DNA from: Stenotrophomonas rhizophila
GTDB taxonomy: Bacteria; Pseudomonadota; Gammaproteobacteria; Xanthomonadales; Xanthomonadaceae
Reading direction: 5' to 3'
Assembly: GCF_020857975.1 (NCBI RefSeq)
Contig: NZ_JACWUO010000014.1
Location: 34,424-98,423 of the forward strand
DNA length: 64,000 bases
How positions within the stretch are numbered: position 1 is the first letter of the stretch; the number at the start of each line of letters is the position of its first letter. This document shows, piece by piece, positions 36,510 through 44,984 of the stretch. The notes beneath the pieces are model-generated. The model worked only from the letters and a program-made list of their open reading frames with translations. It had not been told where the DNA came from and did not search any database. A program made the translations under genes and the position numbers.

Positions 36510-37121
36510 GTGTCCGACCCCCGCCCCGCTTCCCGTCCGCTGCCGCCGGTGGCCATCGTCATCGGCGTGCTGTTCTTCTTCGGGCTGCTCGGGCTGATGG
36601 TGTACGGGGTGATGAAGTCCGGCGCGCCCGACCGCGACATCCTGCCCTCGGCGTTGATCGGCAAACCGGCACCGGCGTTCACCCTGCCGGTGCTGCATGA
36701 CCCCGGCATCCAGGTCAGCAGCAGCGAACTGCGCGGCGCGCCCTACGTACTCAACGTGTGGGGCAGCTGGTGCGCGGCCTGCCGCGAAGAACACCCGGTG
36801 CTGACCCGCTTTGCCGAAACCAAGCGCGTGCGCGTGATCGGCTACAACTGGAAGGACGAACCGGCCGATGCGTTGCGCTGGCTGGAACAGCTGGGCAATC
36901 CGTTCGTGCTGGTGCTCACCGACATCGAAGGCCGCACCGCGATCGACTGGGGCGTCACCGCCGCGCCGGAAACCTTCCTGGTCGACGCCAGTGGCGTGGT
37001 GCGCTGGAAGTACAGCGGCGCGCTGACCCAGCAGGTGATCGATACCCGGCTGATTCCCGAACTGGAAAAGGTGGAGCGTGCCAATGCCGATGCTGCAAGT
37101 TCCCTGCCGGCCGCGCCGTAG
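36510..37121 (+). CDS. ccmG: Thiol:disulfide interchange protein CcmG (DsbE)
   Basis: 203 residues from a GTG with AGGAG upstream. A single N-terminal membrane helix (about 15-35) precedes a periplasmic thioredoxin fold with the redox-active GSWCAACREEHP (CxxC) and the cis-Pro region TAAPETFLVD. It keeps apocytochrome cysteines reduced. Its end overlaps ccmH by 38 bp. Confidence 0.96.
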   Translation: MSDPRPASRPLPPVAIVIGVLFFFGLLGLMVYGVMKSGAPDRDILPSALIGKPAPAFTLPVLHDPGIQVSSSELRGAPYVLNVWGSWCAACREEHPVLTRFAETKRVRVIGYNWKDEPADALRWLEQLGNPFVLVLTDIEGRTAIDWGVTAAPETFLVDASGVVRWKYSGALTQQVIDTRLIPELEKVERANADAASSLPAAP

Positions 37122-37569
37122 GCGCCTGCCGGTGCTGCGCGCGGCGGTCCTGGCCGCGGCCCTGCTGGCACCCGCATTGGCCCCGGCGCAGGCGGTCTCC
37201 GACCCTACCCCGCTGCACTACCGCGATGCCGCGCAGGAAGCGCGCTTCCACGCGCTGGCCGCCGAACTGCGCTGCGTGCAGTGCCAGAACCAGTCGCTGG
37301 CCGATTCCAACGCGCAGATCGCCCATGACCTGCGCCGTGAAGTACTGCTGCTGATGCAGCAGGGCCATGACGATGCGCAGATCAAGCAGTTCCTGGTCGA
37401 CCGCTATGGCCCGTTCGTGCTGTACCGCCCGCCGATGGATGCGCGCAACAGCGTGCTGTGGTTCGGCCCGGCCGTGCTGCTGCTGGCCGGGGCCGGGGTA
37501 CTGGTCTGGGTGGTGCGCCGGCGTAGCCGGCAGGTCCAGCCGATCGACACCACCGGGGACGGCTGGTGA
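37084..37569 (+). CDS. ccmH: Cytochrome c maturation protein CcmH
   Basis: 161 residues from the ATG at 37084, which has GGAG seven bases upstream inside ccmG; a GTG six bases earlier is possible. Signal peptide, then the LRCVQCQNQSLADSNA motif (redox CxxC), a three-helix bundle and a C-terminal membrane helix (about 122-142). CcmH passes electrons between CcmG and apocytochrome. Confidence 0.95.
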   Translation: MPMLQVPCRPRRRRLPVLRAAVLAAALLAPALAPAQAVSDPTPLHYRDAAQEARFHALAAELRCVQCQNQSLADSNAQIAHDLRREVLLLMQQGHDDAQIKQFLVDRYGPFVLYRPPMDARNSVLWFGPAVLLLAGAGVLVWVVRRRSRQVQPIDTTGDGW

Positions 37570-38582
37570 GCGCGTGGCTGCCCGCGCTGGCGGCGCTGAC
37601 CGCGACCGTGGCCGCGCTGCTGGTGCTGTGGCCATTGCGCCGCAGCGACCGACGCGCGCCCTTCATCGCGATGGTGCTGGCCGTGGGCGTGGCCGGTGCC
37701 TGCCTGTACCTGCTGGTCGGGCAGCCGCAGGCGCCATCGGCCGCCGTGGCCGCCGCGCCCACCGACCTGGGCCAGGGCGTGCAGGCGCTGGAGCAGGCCC
37801 TGCAGCGCGACCCGCAGCGCGCCGACGGCTGGGCCCTGCTCGGCCGCGCGCGCACCGAACTGGGCCAGCACCAGCCGGCGGCCGATGCATTCGCGCGGGC
37901 GGTGGCGCTGGCCCCGGATGATCCCGGCGTGCTGGTCGAAGCCGCGCAGGCGCGGGCCCAGGCCGATGCCGGCAAACAGTTCGACGACACCGCGCTGCAG
38001 TGGCTGCGCCACGCCCGGCAGCTGGCCCCCGACGCCGAGCGCGCCAGCTGGCTGCTCGGCATCGCCCTGCGCCAGCGCGGCCAGGACGCCGAAGCGGCCG
38101 GCATCTGGGAGGCGCTGCTGCCGCGCCTGGACCCGGGCGCGGCCAGCGCGCTGCGCGAACAGATCGCCATCGCCCGCGGCAAGGCCGGCCTGCCGGCTGC
38201 AACCGCCGCTGCCGCCGCAGTTGCCGGCACCGCGCTGGGCGTGCAGGTCCGGCTGGACCCGGCATTTGCCGCGCGCGCGTCCCTGCCCGCCGATGCCAGC
38301 GTGTTCGTGATCGCCCGCGTGCCGGGCGGCCCGCCGATGCCGGTGGCGGTGGAAAAACACCCGCTCGGTGCGCTGCCGCTGCAGCTCAGCCTGGACGATG
38401 CCGACAGCCCGATGCCGACCCAGCCGCTGTCGGCCCATGCCGAGGTGGAGGTATTCGCCCGCCTGTCCGTCTCCGGCAACGCCAGCCGCCAGGACGGCGA
38501 CCTGGATTCGGCGCCGGTGCGCGTGCGCCTGCCGCATGCCGGAACGGTGCAACTGGTACTGGGCGCGCCGGACCGGCCTTGA
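37566..38582 (+). CDS. ccmI: Cytochrome c maturation protein CcmI (TPR)
   Basis: 338 residues from a GTG overlapping the ccmH stop (GTGA). Two N-terminal membrane helices are followed by TPR units (about 65-190, GVQALEQALQRDPQRADGWALLGRARTELGQ and later LGIALRQRGQDAEAAGIWEALLP) and a C-terminal beta-rich periplasmic domain. It presents the C-terminus of apocytochrome c to the lyase. Shorter than fused CcmH-CcmI proteins of enterobacteria. Confidence 0.92.
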   Translation: MSAWLPALAALTATVAALLVLWPLRRSDRRAPFIAMVLAVGVAGACLYLLVGQPQAPSAAVAAAPTDLGQGVQALEQALQRDPQRADGWALLGRARTELGQHQPAADAFARAVALAPDDPGVLVEAAQARAQADAGKQFDDTALQWLRHARQLAPDAERASWLLGIALRQRGQDAEAAGIWEALLPRLDPGAASALREQIAIARGKAGLPAATAAAAAVAGTALGVQVRLDPAFAARASLPADASVFVIARVPGGPPMPVAVEKHPLGALPLQLSLDDADSPMPTQPLSAHAEVEVFARLSVSGNASRQDGDLDSAPVRVRLPHAGTVQLVLGAPDRP

Positions 38583-38646
38583 TGCCGGCCCTCCACGGTG
38601 TTGGCGTGCCCTCGGCCGCGGCCTGCAGCCGGGCTAAAATGGCCGC

Positions 38647-39759
38647 ATGACTGAATTCATTCCGGCCGGCACCCGTTACCACGCCCTGCCCTCCCCGTTC
38701 CCGTTCAAGCGCGGTGGCGCCCTGCACGGCGCGCACGTGGCCTATGAAACCTGGGGCACCCTGGATGCGCAGGCCGCCAACGCGATCCTGCTGGTTACCG
38801 GGCTGTCGCCAGATGCGCATGCCGCCGCCAACGCCGGCAACCCGGCCCCCGGCTGGTGGGAAGCCATGCTCGGCCCGGGCAAGCCGATCGACACCGACCG
38901 CTGGTTCGTGGTCTGCGTCAATTCGCTGGGCAGCTGCAAGGGCTCCACCGGCCCGGCCAGCATCGACCCGGACACCGGCGCGCTGTACCGGCTGGGCTTC
39001 CCGGAACTGTCGATCGAAGACGGCGCGCGCGCCGCGGTGGAGGTGGTACGCGCCCTGGGCATCAGCGAACTGGCCTGCGTGATCGGCAACTCGATGGGCG
39101 GCATGACCGCACTGGCCGTGTTGCTGCTGCACCCGGGCATCGCCCGCAGCCACATCAACATCTCCGGCAGCGCCCAGGCCTTGCCGTTCTCCATCGCGAT
39201 CCGTTCGCTGCAGCGCGAGGCGATCCGGCTGGATCCCAAGTGGGATGCCGGCCGCTACAGCGACGACAGCTACCCCGAATCGGGCATGCGCATGGCGCGC
39301 AAGCTGGGCGTGATCACCTACCGCTCGGCGCTGGAATGGGACGGCCGCTTCGGCCGCGTGCGGCTGGATTCGGACCAGACCGACGAAGATCCGTTCGGCC
39401 TGGAATTCCAGGTGGAAAGCTACCTGGAAGGCCACGCCCGGCGTTTCGTGCGCTTCTTCGACCCCAACTGCTATCTGTACCTGAGCCGCTCGATGGACTG
39501 GTTCGACCTGGCCGAATATGCCGACGGCGACGTACTGGCCGGCCTGGCCAGCATCAAGGTGGGCAAGGCGCTGGCGATCGGCGCCAACACCGACATCCTG
39601 TTCCCGGTGCAGCAGCAGCAACAGATCGCCGACGGCCTGCGCGCCGGCGGCGCCGACGCGCAGTTCATCGGGCTGGATTCACCGCAGGGGCATGATGCGT
39701 TCCTGGTGGACTTCGCACGGTTCGGGCCGGCGGTGGGCGACTTCCTCGCCACGCTGTGA
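38647..39759 (+). CDS. metX: MetX-family O-acyltransferase (homoserine or serine O-succinyltransferase)
   Basis: 370 residues, alpha/beta-hydrolase fold. The nucleophile elbow GNSMGGM supplies the catalytic Ser; Asp in GANTDILFPV and His in SPQGHDAFLVD complete the triad. NSLGSCKGSTGPASIDPDTG forms the substrate loop. MetX-fold enzymes acylate homoserine for methionine synthesis, but xanthomonad members have been assigned succinyl-CoA use and, in one clade, L-serine as acceptor. The sequence resembles that clade, so the exact substrate is left open. It overlaps the DUF1294 gene by four bases. Confidence 0.9.
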   Translation: MTEFIPAGTRYHALPSPFPFKRGGALHGAHVAYETWGTLDAQAANAILLVTGLSPDAHAAANAGNPAPGWWEAMLGPGKPIDTDRWFVVCVNSLGSCKGSTGPASIDPDTGALYRLGFPELSIEDGARAAVEVVRALGISELACVIGNSMGGMTALAVLLLHPGIARSHINISGSAQALPFSIAIRSLQREAIRLDPKWDAGRYSDDSYPESGMRMARKLGVITYRSALEWDGRFGRVRLDSDQTDEDPFGLEFQVESYLEGHARRFVRFFDPNCYLYLSRSMDWFDLAEYADGDVLAGLASIKVGKALAIGANTDILFPVQQQQQIADGLRAGGADAQFIGLDSPQGHDAFLVDFARFGPAVGDFLATL

Positions 39760-40094
39760 AGCACGGGCGCCGCTATCTGGCACTGGCCGCCGCCGGCGCC
39801 CTGGCCGGCGCGGCGGTCAGCGGCTGGCTGCCAGCGTGGCTGGCCGCCTGGTATGCACTCGCCAGCGTGGTGGCATTCGCACTGTACGGGCACGACAAGC
39901 GCGCCGCGCGGCTGGGCCGCTGGCGCACGCCCGAACGCACCCTGCAGCTGCTGGCCTTCGCCGGCGGCTGGCCGGGCGCGCTGCTGGGCCAATCGGTGTT
40001 CGCCCACAAGCACCGCAAGACCGCGTTCCAGTGGGTATTCGCGCTGTGCGTGGTGGCCAATATCGCGTCGTTGGTGGTGCTGCTGCGTGCATAG
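39756..40094 (+). CDS. DUF1294 membrane protein
   Basis: 112 residues from a GTG overlapping the metX stop (GTGA). Three or four short membrane helices with the DUF1294 signature: ALYGHDKRAARLGRWRTPERTLQLLAFAGGWPGALLGQSVFAHKHRKTAFQ. The family has no assigned function; some members are fused to cold-shock domains. It marks the end of the housekeeping block before the lower-GC region. Confidence 0.88.
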   Translation: MKHGRRYLALAAAGALAGAAVSGWLPAWLAAWYALASVVAFALYGHDKRAARLGRWRTPERTLQLLAFAGGWPGALLGQSVFAHKHRKTAFQWVFALCVVANIASLVVLLRA

Positions 40095-40225
40095 ATTCCC
40101 TGCGCCGGTTCCTGAATGACCACACAATCGCGGGGGGCATGCCGCAATTCCCGGGCATGACCGCATTTCGGCAACCCGCCACCTCCGTGGCCTTCTTCGG
40201 GATTCCAGAGAGCGCCCTATCACTG

Positions 40226-40254
40226 TTGACAGAGTTACAAAAAGGAACTAAACC
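40226..40254 (+). promoter_or_regulatory. Candidate promoter of the 40.4-kb gene
   Basis: TTGACA and TAAACC with a 17-bp spacer. Predicted start near 40262, giving a leader of about 150 nt. The 315-bp gap 40095-40409 is noticeably more AT-rich than the DNA before it and holds no other clear feature. Confidence 0.45.
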
Positions 40255-40409
40255 TTGCCCCTATACATAGGACCAAAGGTTTGAATTGCAGCCGAAATCT
40301 TGGCTAGGCAATAACTCCAGCACGCAGCCTTGCAGGCGCATTGGCTAAGCAGTTCTATCAGGACATCATTGCCGGGAAGCAATTAACAGCACAAACAATG
40401 GAGGTTTGG

Positions 40410-41060
40410 ATGATCAGGAGTATCGTCACTGTCGCGACGTTGTCCGTCGCAGCGTTTCTTCCCCTTAGTAGCGGGGCGAAAGAGGCAGACCCGCCCAAGA
40501 AGGACTTTGATGAGCCGTCGATGGCTCAAATTAGTTCGACGTCAGTTGTTCCAAACACAGGAGCCATCATCAATGGCCGACTGATGTTTGAGTCTATTGA
40601 TAGCAGCGGAAAGCTGTATTCCGTCGAGTACGACCCGGCAACTTCACACGTAGTCGCAATTAGCGGCAACAACTTGATCAGCAAAACACTGACACCGCAG
40701 CAGCTCGCTATCGCAGAAACGAAAGCGAACCAAGCTGCGGCTGCGGGGCTGGCTCCCGTCGTCATGGTTCCCATTTTTATGGGCATCGCTTGTTATACAA
40801 ACGACCAGTTCACGAAGCACGATGCAATTCGGCAGTGTGAACGCAAAGGGCGAACCGTTGTGATGGAGAACACCGGAATCTGTGGCTTCAATGCGAGCTA
40901 CCGGTGTGATGATGTCGATCCACCACCAGTCCCAACACCGGCCCCGACGCCAGTTCCAGGCCCATCCACGGCTTACCAAGGCATTTGGCTTGCCAATGGA
41001 AACAGCGTGGGTTCAAGCGATTATTGGTCGGTCTGGACATATGACGACGACTGGTTCTAA
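40410..41060 (+). CDS. Hypothetical secreted protein, lower GC
   Basis: 216 residues from the ATG at 40410 (GGAGG five bases upstream). Not recognised. A signal peptide (about 1-22, ending SSGAKEA) precedes a mixed domain with a hydrophobic stretch at about 110-127 (GLAPVVMVPIFMGIACYT), four Cys in the second half and a Pro-rich VPTPAPTPVPGP linker before an aromatic-rich C-terminus (SSDYWSVWTYDDDWF). Base and codon use are clearly less GC-rich than in metX or ccm, suggesting acquisition. Could be an envelope-associated or secreted effector-like protein; no function claimed. Confidence 0.6.
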   Translation: MIRSIVTVATLSVAAFLPLSSGAKEADPPKKDFDEPSMAQISSTSVVPNTGAIINGRLMFESIDSSGKLYSVEYDPATSHVVAISGNNLISKTLTPQQLAIAETKANQAAAAGLAPVVMVPIFMGIACYTNDQFTKHDAIRQCERKGRTVVMENTGICGFNASYRCDDVDPPPVPTPAPTPVPGPSTAYQGIWLANGNSVGSSDYWSVWTYDDDWF

Positions 41061-41113
41061 ATCGGCCCAGTAATTTCGATGCTTCCCGGCATTTCAAATG
41101 GACTATTGAAATA

Positions 41114-42067
41114 ATGCTGAATGTGATCACGGACCGGCTGCCACGCTTCATGCCTGCGTTTCGCTTTGCCGCCGCGATGGGCCTCTCCATCACTATGGTG
41201 TTCGCGGTGTCCATGGCGTTGATGGTGGCATCAATGATCGGCGGCGTCCGTTCGATGGATTTGACCTTCAAGATCGCCGAGCCGGCGGGCAAGCCGGGCG
41301 TCCGCGATGGCAGCGCGGTCTATGGCACAGACGCCCGGCACGGAATCACCTGCGCGGACGCATCGGCCGCCATGGGCGACGGGCACTGGTGGATCCGTTG
41401 CAAGTTCGCTGCCGAGGAATCCGCCTTTGGCACGGACTACCTGGAATCGCGCGGGCTCACGTGGGACGGAGCGGCCGCAAACGTCGTCATTCGCCCCATC
41501 GGTGGGGCCTGGGTGCACTACCTGGTTGCCGCATTACTTGCGTTGATACTAGGGCTGGCCTGGAGCTGGCGCGACCGCCAACGATGGCGACGGGAGCTCC
41601 AGTGGATCTGGGCGCACCGGAAAACCGCCGTCGTGGCGCTCCTGCTTCCGGCGGCAGCCGCATTCTCCCTGTCCACGGTGACCTACCTGTTGACCGGTGC
41701 AGCGGCCATGCCGCCTGCCATGGCAAATGCAGTGCCGCGCGAGTACCTGTTGCCGATGTTCATTGCCATCGTGGTAGTGGCACCGGTGCTGGAAGAGCTG
41801 CTTCATCGTGGCGTGGTCTTCGACCTGCTCAGCCGGCGGGTGGGCGTCATTGCCGCAGCGGGTTTGGGAACGGCGCTGTTCGTCGGGATGCATTTCCTAG
41901 GCGAGTCCGGAAACGTGGAGCCCATCCGCCTGGTCTCACTGGTCACTTTCTCGCTGGCGATCTACGCGGTCCGGGTGCGATGCAACTCGTTGGTCCTGTG
42001 CGTACTGGCGCACATGCTGCTGAACCTCATCGTCTTTGCAGCGATAGCCTTGGGCACGCAAGCTTGA
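41114..42067 (+). CDS. CPBP family intramembrane metalloprotease
   Basis: 317 residues. An N-terminal membrane helix and a roughly 90-residue extracytoplasmic domain (about 45-135) precede the CPBP/Abi core. Motif 1 is EELLHR (Glu227, Glu228, Arg232), motif 2 FVGMHFL (His near 265) and motif 3 AHMLLN (His near 303), the expected glutamyl/His metal site. CPBP proteases process membrane substrates and in some Gram-positives protect against bacteriocins. The large N-terminal ectodomain is unusual for the family. Alone between the secreted-protein gene and a broken gene. Confidence 0.83.
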   Translation: MLNVITDRLPRFMPAFRFAAAMGLSITMVFAVSMALMVASMIGGVRSMDLTFKIAEPAGKPGVRDGSAVYGTDARHGITCADASAAMGDGHWWIRCKFAAEESAFGTDYLESRGLTWDGAAANVVIRPIGGAWVHYLVAALLALILGLAWSWRDRQRWRRELQWIWAHRKTAVVALLLPAAAAFSLSTVTYLLTGAAAMPPAMANAVPREYLLPMFIAIVVVAPVLEELLHRGVVFDLLSRRVGVIAAAGLGTALFVGMHFLGESGNVEPIRLVSLVTFSLAIYAVRVRCNSLVLCVLAHMLLNLIVFAAIALGTQA

Positions 42068-42170
42068 TCTGCCAACGGGATCTGCGCGGTGCATGGCACT
42101 GATATTGCGCAAAAAAAGATATCCAAGGCCAGGACGTTGTATCTATTGCCTGGGTTTGGCCCACAGGGAA

Positions 42171-42744
42171 TCAACATACATCCCAGTCCACGCTGCCTGC
42201 GTTCAGTGCATGGGCACGAATGGTGGAAAGGGCGTTCTCGAGCATGTCATAGGCAGATACCGCGCCCGAAACCGCAGGCCCCGCGGTCAGCACCAGGTGC
42301 TCGACATCCACGCGGCCGGCACTGCTCAATGTCACGCCAAGCTTCAGCGTGGTCGTTCCGGAAGGAATGTAGAGCTGCACTTCCCTGGCTTGTGGACCCG
42401 CGCCGGCATACACCGGCGCGCCAGCGGAGTTCGCAAAAGCCAACCGTCCTTGGGCGCCGTCCGCTCGGACCCAGAGCGCGGCGGTGCCTGCGCCATCCCT
42501 GACCAGAAGGGTGCCGGCCAAGCGCACTTCCCGCCCCTGGAAGGGACCGGCATCCAGTGAGGTGACAGCGCCAATAAACTTTTCGGTGCCGGTCGATTCA
42601 GCGGACAAGGTGAGTGCCGCACCACCGGTCTTCAGAATATCGCCCGAACCGGCGGTGATCGGCGCTGGTGCCATTCCAGACGGTGTGCGCCGACGCTCCG
42701 CCGCTGAGCAGCGCCAGAAGTAGAAATACCGCTGCGCGGTTCAT
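42171..42744 (-). pseudogene. Decayed S41-type peptidase gene (N-terminal part)
   Basis: An ATG at 42744 with AAGGA upstream opens a good signal peptide (MNRAAVFLLLALLSGGASA) that runs out of frame. In another frame, 42674 to 42171 encodes about 167 residues that look like the beta-sandwich region found before S41 peptidase domains, ending ENALSTIRAHALNAGSVDWD. This parallels EAVDLIAAHALNVANLPPDF of the intact S41 protein at 45 kb, where the peptidase domain then follows. Here a stop comes at once and no peptidase domain is seen. One frameshift plus loss of the 3' part is the simplest reading. Confidence 0.6.
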
Positions 42745-42868
42745 GGTCAACATCCTTGTTCGCCTTGAAACGCCATCCTAGTTCAAGCCCACTCCGTCCG
42801 CTAAGTGGTGTGCAGACGCTTGGCGCGCTGCACCCGTGACGACGACCTGACGAGATGAACCCGGGTGC

Positions 42869-43369
42869 CTAGCGTTCTGTTCTGCTCATGATGCGCTCAT
42901 ACATCGCCTGCCGCGTCAGTGCGTCTTCGAGTCGATCCAGCGAAGCGATCAATTCCCCCGCCTCCGCGGTCAGTTCGAGCGCAACCGCATTCAGGGTTTT
43001 CCAGAAGGGCCCCATTCGCTCCACAAGCTTGCGGCCAGCCGGGGTGAGCTTCAACAATCGGCGTCGGGCATCCATCGGGTCGGACTTGGATACGACGATC
43101 CCAGCCTTTTCGAGCGAGCTCCGGGTCTGGCTCACCGAGACGTGAGTGATTCTGAGCGCAGCGGCGAGCTCGCCAACCGTTGAGGGTCCGTTGATCACAA
43201 GCTGATTGAGAACACCGAACCAGCGCTGCTCGAACTTGACCCCCAGCGCGGCATATGCCCGCGTCGTGTCGCCGTCGATCAACTCCGACACCCTTCGCAA
43301 CCGCGCGCCGAGCCCTGCCCCGCCCAAGCTGCGGGAGTAATCGTTGGTGCTGCCGTCGGTCGCGCTCAT
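42869..43369 (-). CDS. MarR family transcriptional regulator
   Basis: 166 residues with a MarR winged helix (about 55-125): VLNQLVINGPSTVGELAAALRITHVSVSQTRSSLEKAGIVVSKSDPMDARRRLLKLTPAG. Dimerising helices flank it. It is divergent from the serine hydrolase gene, and a perfect inverted repeat between the two is the likely operator. The predicted -10 (TATAGT) ends five bases before the ATG, so its own message may be leaderless. Confidence 0.92.
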   Translation of the reverse strand: MSATDGSTNDYSRSLGGAGLGARLRRVSELIDGDTTRAYAALGVKFEQRWFGVLNQLVINGPSTVGELAAALRITHVSVSQTRSSLEKAGIVVSKSDPMDARRRLLKLTPAGRKLVERMGPFWKTLNAVALELTAEAGELIASLDRLEDALTRQAMYERIMSRTER

Positions 43370-43371
43370 GG

Positions 43372-43400
43372 TTGACTATATGTAGGTGCCTACATATATT
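43372..43400 (+). promoter_or_regulatory. Promoter of the serine hydrolase gene with embedded MarR operator
   Basis: TTGACT (43372-43377) and TATATT (43395-43400) have an ideal 17-bp spacer. The inverted repeat TATATGTAGG-TG-CCTACATATA (43377-43398) fills the spacer. Binding would block RNA polymerase on this promoter and on the marR promoter, whose -10 (TATAGT, minus strand 43380-43375) overlaps one arm. Confidence 0.7.
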
Positions 43401-43430
43401 GGAACTCATTCCTGGTGTCGAGGTCAACCC

Positions 43431-44615
43431 GTGACGCACGCTTACCTGTTACAGAGACGACGCCTCATTGGCGCCGGCATGATTGCGCTCATGGCGCCCA
43501 CGCTGGGCAGTGCGCGGGACGACGGTGCTCACGCCCCATTCGAAGCACTCGATGCCTTCGTTGCAGAGCAGATGCGCCAGGCCAGCATTCCCGGGCTCGC
43601 GCTGGGCGTGGCCTCCAACGGGGCCGTTCGCTTCGTCCAAGGCTATGGCCATGCCGATATCGAACAGCGCCGCCCGGTGACGGCCGAGACCATGTTTCAC
43701 ATCGCCTCAGTCACCAAGACGGTCACTACTGCGGCCATCATGCAACTTGTCGATGCCGGCAGATTGAGCCTCGATGAGGCCGTAGGCGGCTACCTTGACT
43801 TCCCGCTGCGCAATCCACACCACCCGGATGTGTCGATCACGTTCCGACACCTGTTGATGCATACCTCCAGCATCTCCGATGCGAACTACTACGCGATCGA
43901 CTTTCGGCAGCGGGGGCGCGATTCCACGATACCCCTGGCCGAATTCCTGAAGGACTACCTCGCGCCCGGTGGCCGGGCGTATTCCAGGGACACCTGTTTC
44001 TCCCAGGACATGCCGGGTGCGGCATGGGACTACAGCAATGTCGGCTACGGGCTGCTGGGCTATCTCGCCAGCCGGATCGCCGGTCAGGACATGCGCGAGC
44101 AGACGCGCGAAAAAATCTTCAGGCCCCTTGGCATGGGCCACACGAGCTGGACGATCAGTGGTACCCCGGCCACGCTTGGGGCAACGCCTTACGATGACGT
44201 CGATGGTGTTCTTGCCGCTGTCGAGCCGGTCGGTTTCCCCGACTGGGCCACAGGGATGCTGCGATCGTCCATCGGGGATTTCACCCGATTCGTGGCCGCA
44301 TCGGCAAACGGCGGCGTTTTCGGGAACGCCAGGATCGTCAGTGGAGCGGCCATGGCGCAGATGCTCACCATGCACACCCCGCCGAAACTGCCTGACTGGC
44401 TGAGCGGTCAAGGGCTGGGCTGGGTGACCTCCAAGCTGGATGGCCGCGACATGCCGAACCATTGGGGCGGCGACCCGGGCGTCTTCACGGCCGTGTACAT
44501 GGACCCTCCGAACCGCACCGGAGTCGCGATCTTCACCAATGCCACCGTTTCAGCAGCGAGAAAGACGGCCGTAAAGAACATTGCGAGCCGTCTACTCGGC
44601 ACTCGACAGCGATGA
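43431..44615 (+). CDS. Beta-lactamase-fold serine hydrolase
   Basis: 394 residues from the GTG at 43431 (GAGGT six bases upstream). The N-terminus QRRRLIGAGMIALMAPTLGSA is a signal peptide with a possible twin-arginine start. Class C/DD-peptidase motifs are in place: Ser93-Val-Thr-Lys96, Tyr201-Ser-Asn203 and HWGGDPGVF near the C-terminus. Such enzymes act as esterases, D-amino-acid peptidases or amidases rather than true beta-lactamases; the natural substrate is unknown. Divergent from and probably controlled by the MarR regulator. Confidence 0.88.
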   Translation: MTHAYLLQRRRLIGAGMIALMAPTLGSARDDGAHAPFEALDAFVAEQMRQASIPGLALGVASNGAVRFVQGYGHADIEQRRPVTAETMFHIASVTKTVTTAAIMQLVDAGRLSLDEAVGGYLDFPLRNPHHPDVSITFRHLLMHTSSISDANYYAIDFRQRGRDSTIPLAEFLKDYLAPGGRAYSRDTCFSQDMPGAAWDYSNVGYGLLGYLASRIAGQDMREQTREKIFRPLGMGHTSWTISGTPATLGATPYDDVDGVLAAVEPVGFPDWATGMLRSSIGDFTRFVAASANGGVFGNARIVSGAAMAQMLTMHTPPKLPDWLSGQGLGWVTSKLDGRDMPNHWGGDPGVFTAVYMDPPNRTGVAIFTNATVSAARKTAVKNIASRLLGTRQR

Positions 44616-44832
44616 ACCTGCGTTGGCGGGTCCGGAGCTCCACGCTCCCCACCGTTCGAGGATACGCTGGCAGAAAGTAGTTTGTGCCAGATCGCTACTT
44701 CAAGCTTGTTGCACGTGGGGCGGCCGAGGCCTCCGCTTGCCGTTGGCCAAACGCTATGCCCGCCGCGCCTTCGCTGCTGCAGGTGAGATTCATGGCACAG
44801 ACGAAACCCGTTCTGGTTGGCACCCTGGCGAT

Positions 44833-44895
44833 AGCTGTACACGCCGTGCCGGGCAAACGCATAGGACGCCTGCCAGCATCTGCTCACGCGATGGC
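44833..44895 (-). pseudogene. Remnant of a TetR-type regulator gene
   Basis: The minus strand reads GAGCAGATGCTGGCAG and, after a gap, TTTGCCCGGCACGGCGTG, closely matching the start of the intact TetR gene at 47.0 kb (EQILEAASRAFARHGV). The two matches are in different frames because about one base is missing, and homology fades beyond. No other gene is seen in the 369-bp gap 44616-44984; it seems to be debris from an earlier arrangement. Confidence 0.45.
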
Positions 44896-44984
44896 CCGGG
44901 AGTGACACTGTCGCCCGCCCGGGCAAACAGAGCCTTCCCGCGACATTATCCGCTGTTCCTGCATAGGCGCTAGACTGATAATTC

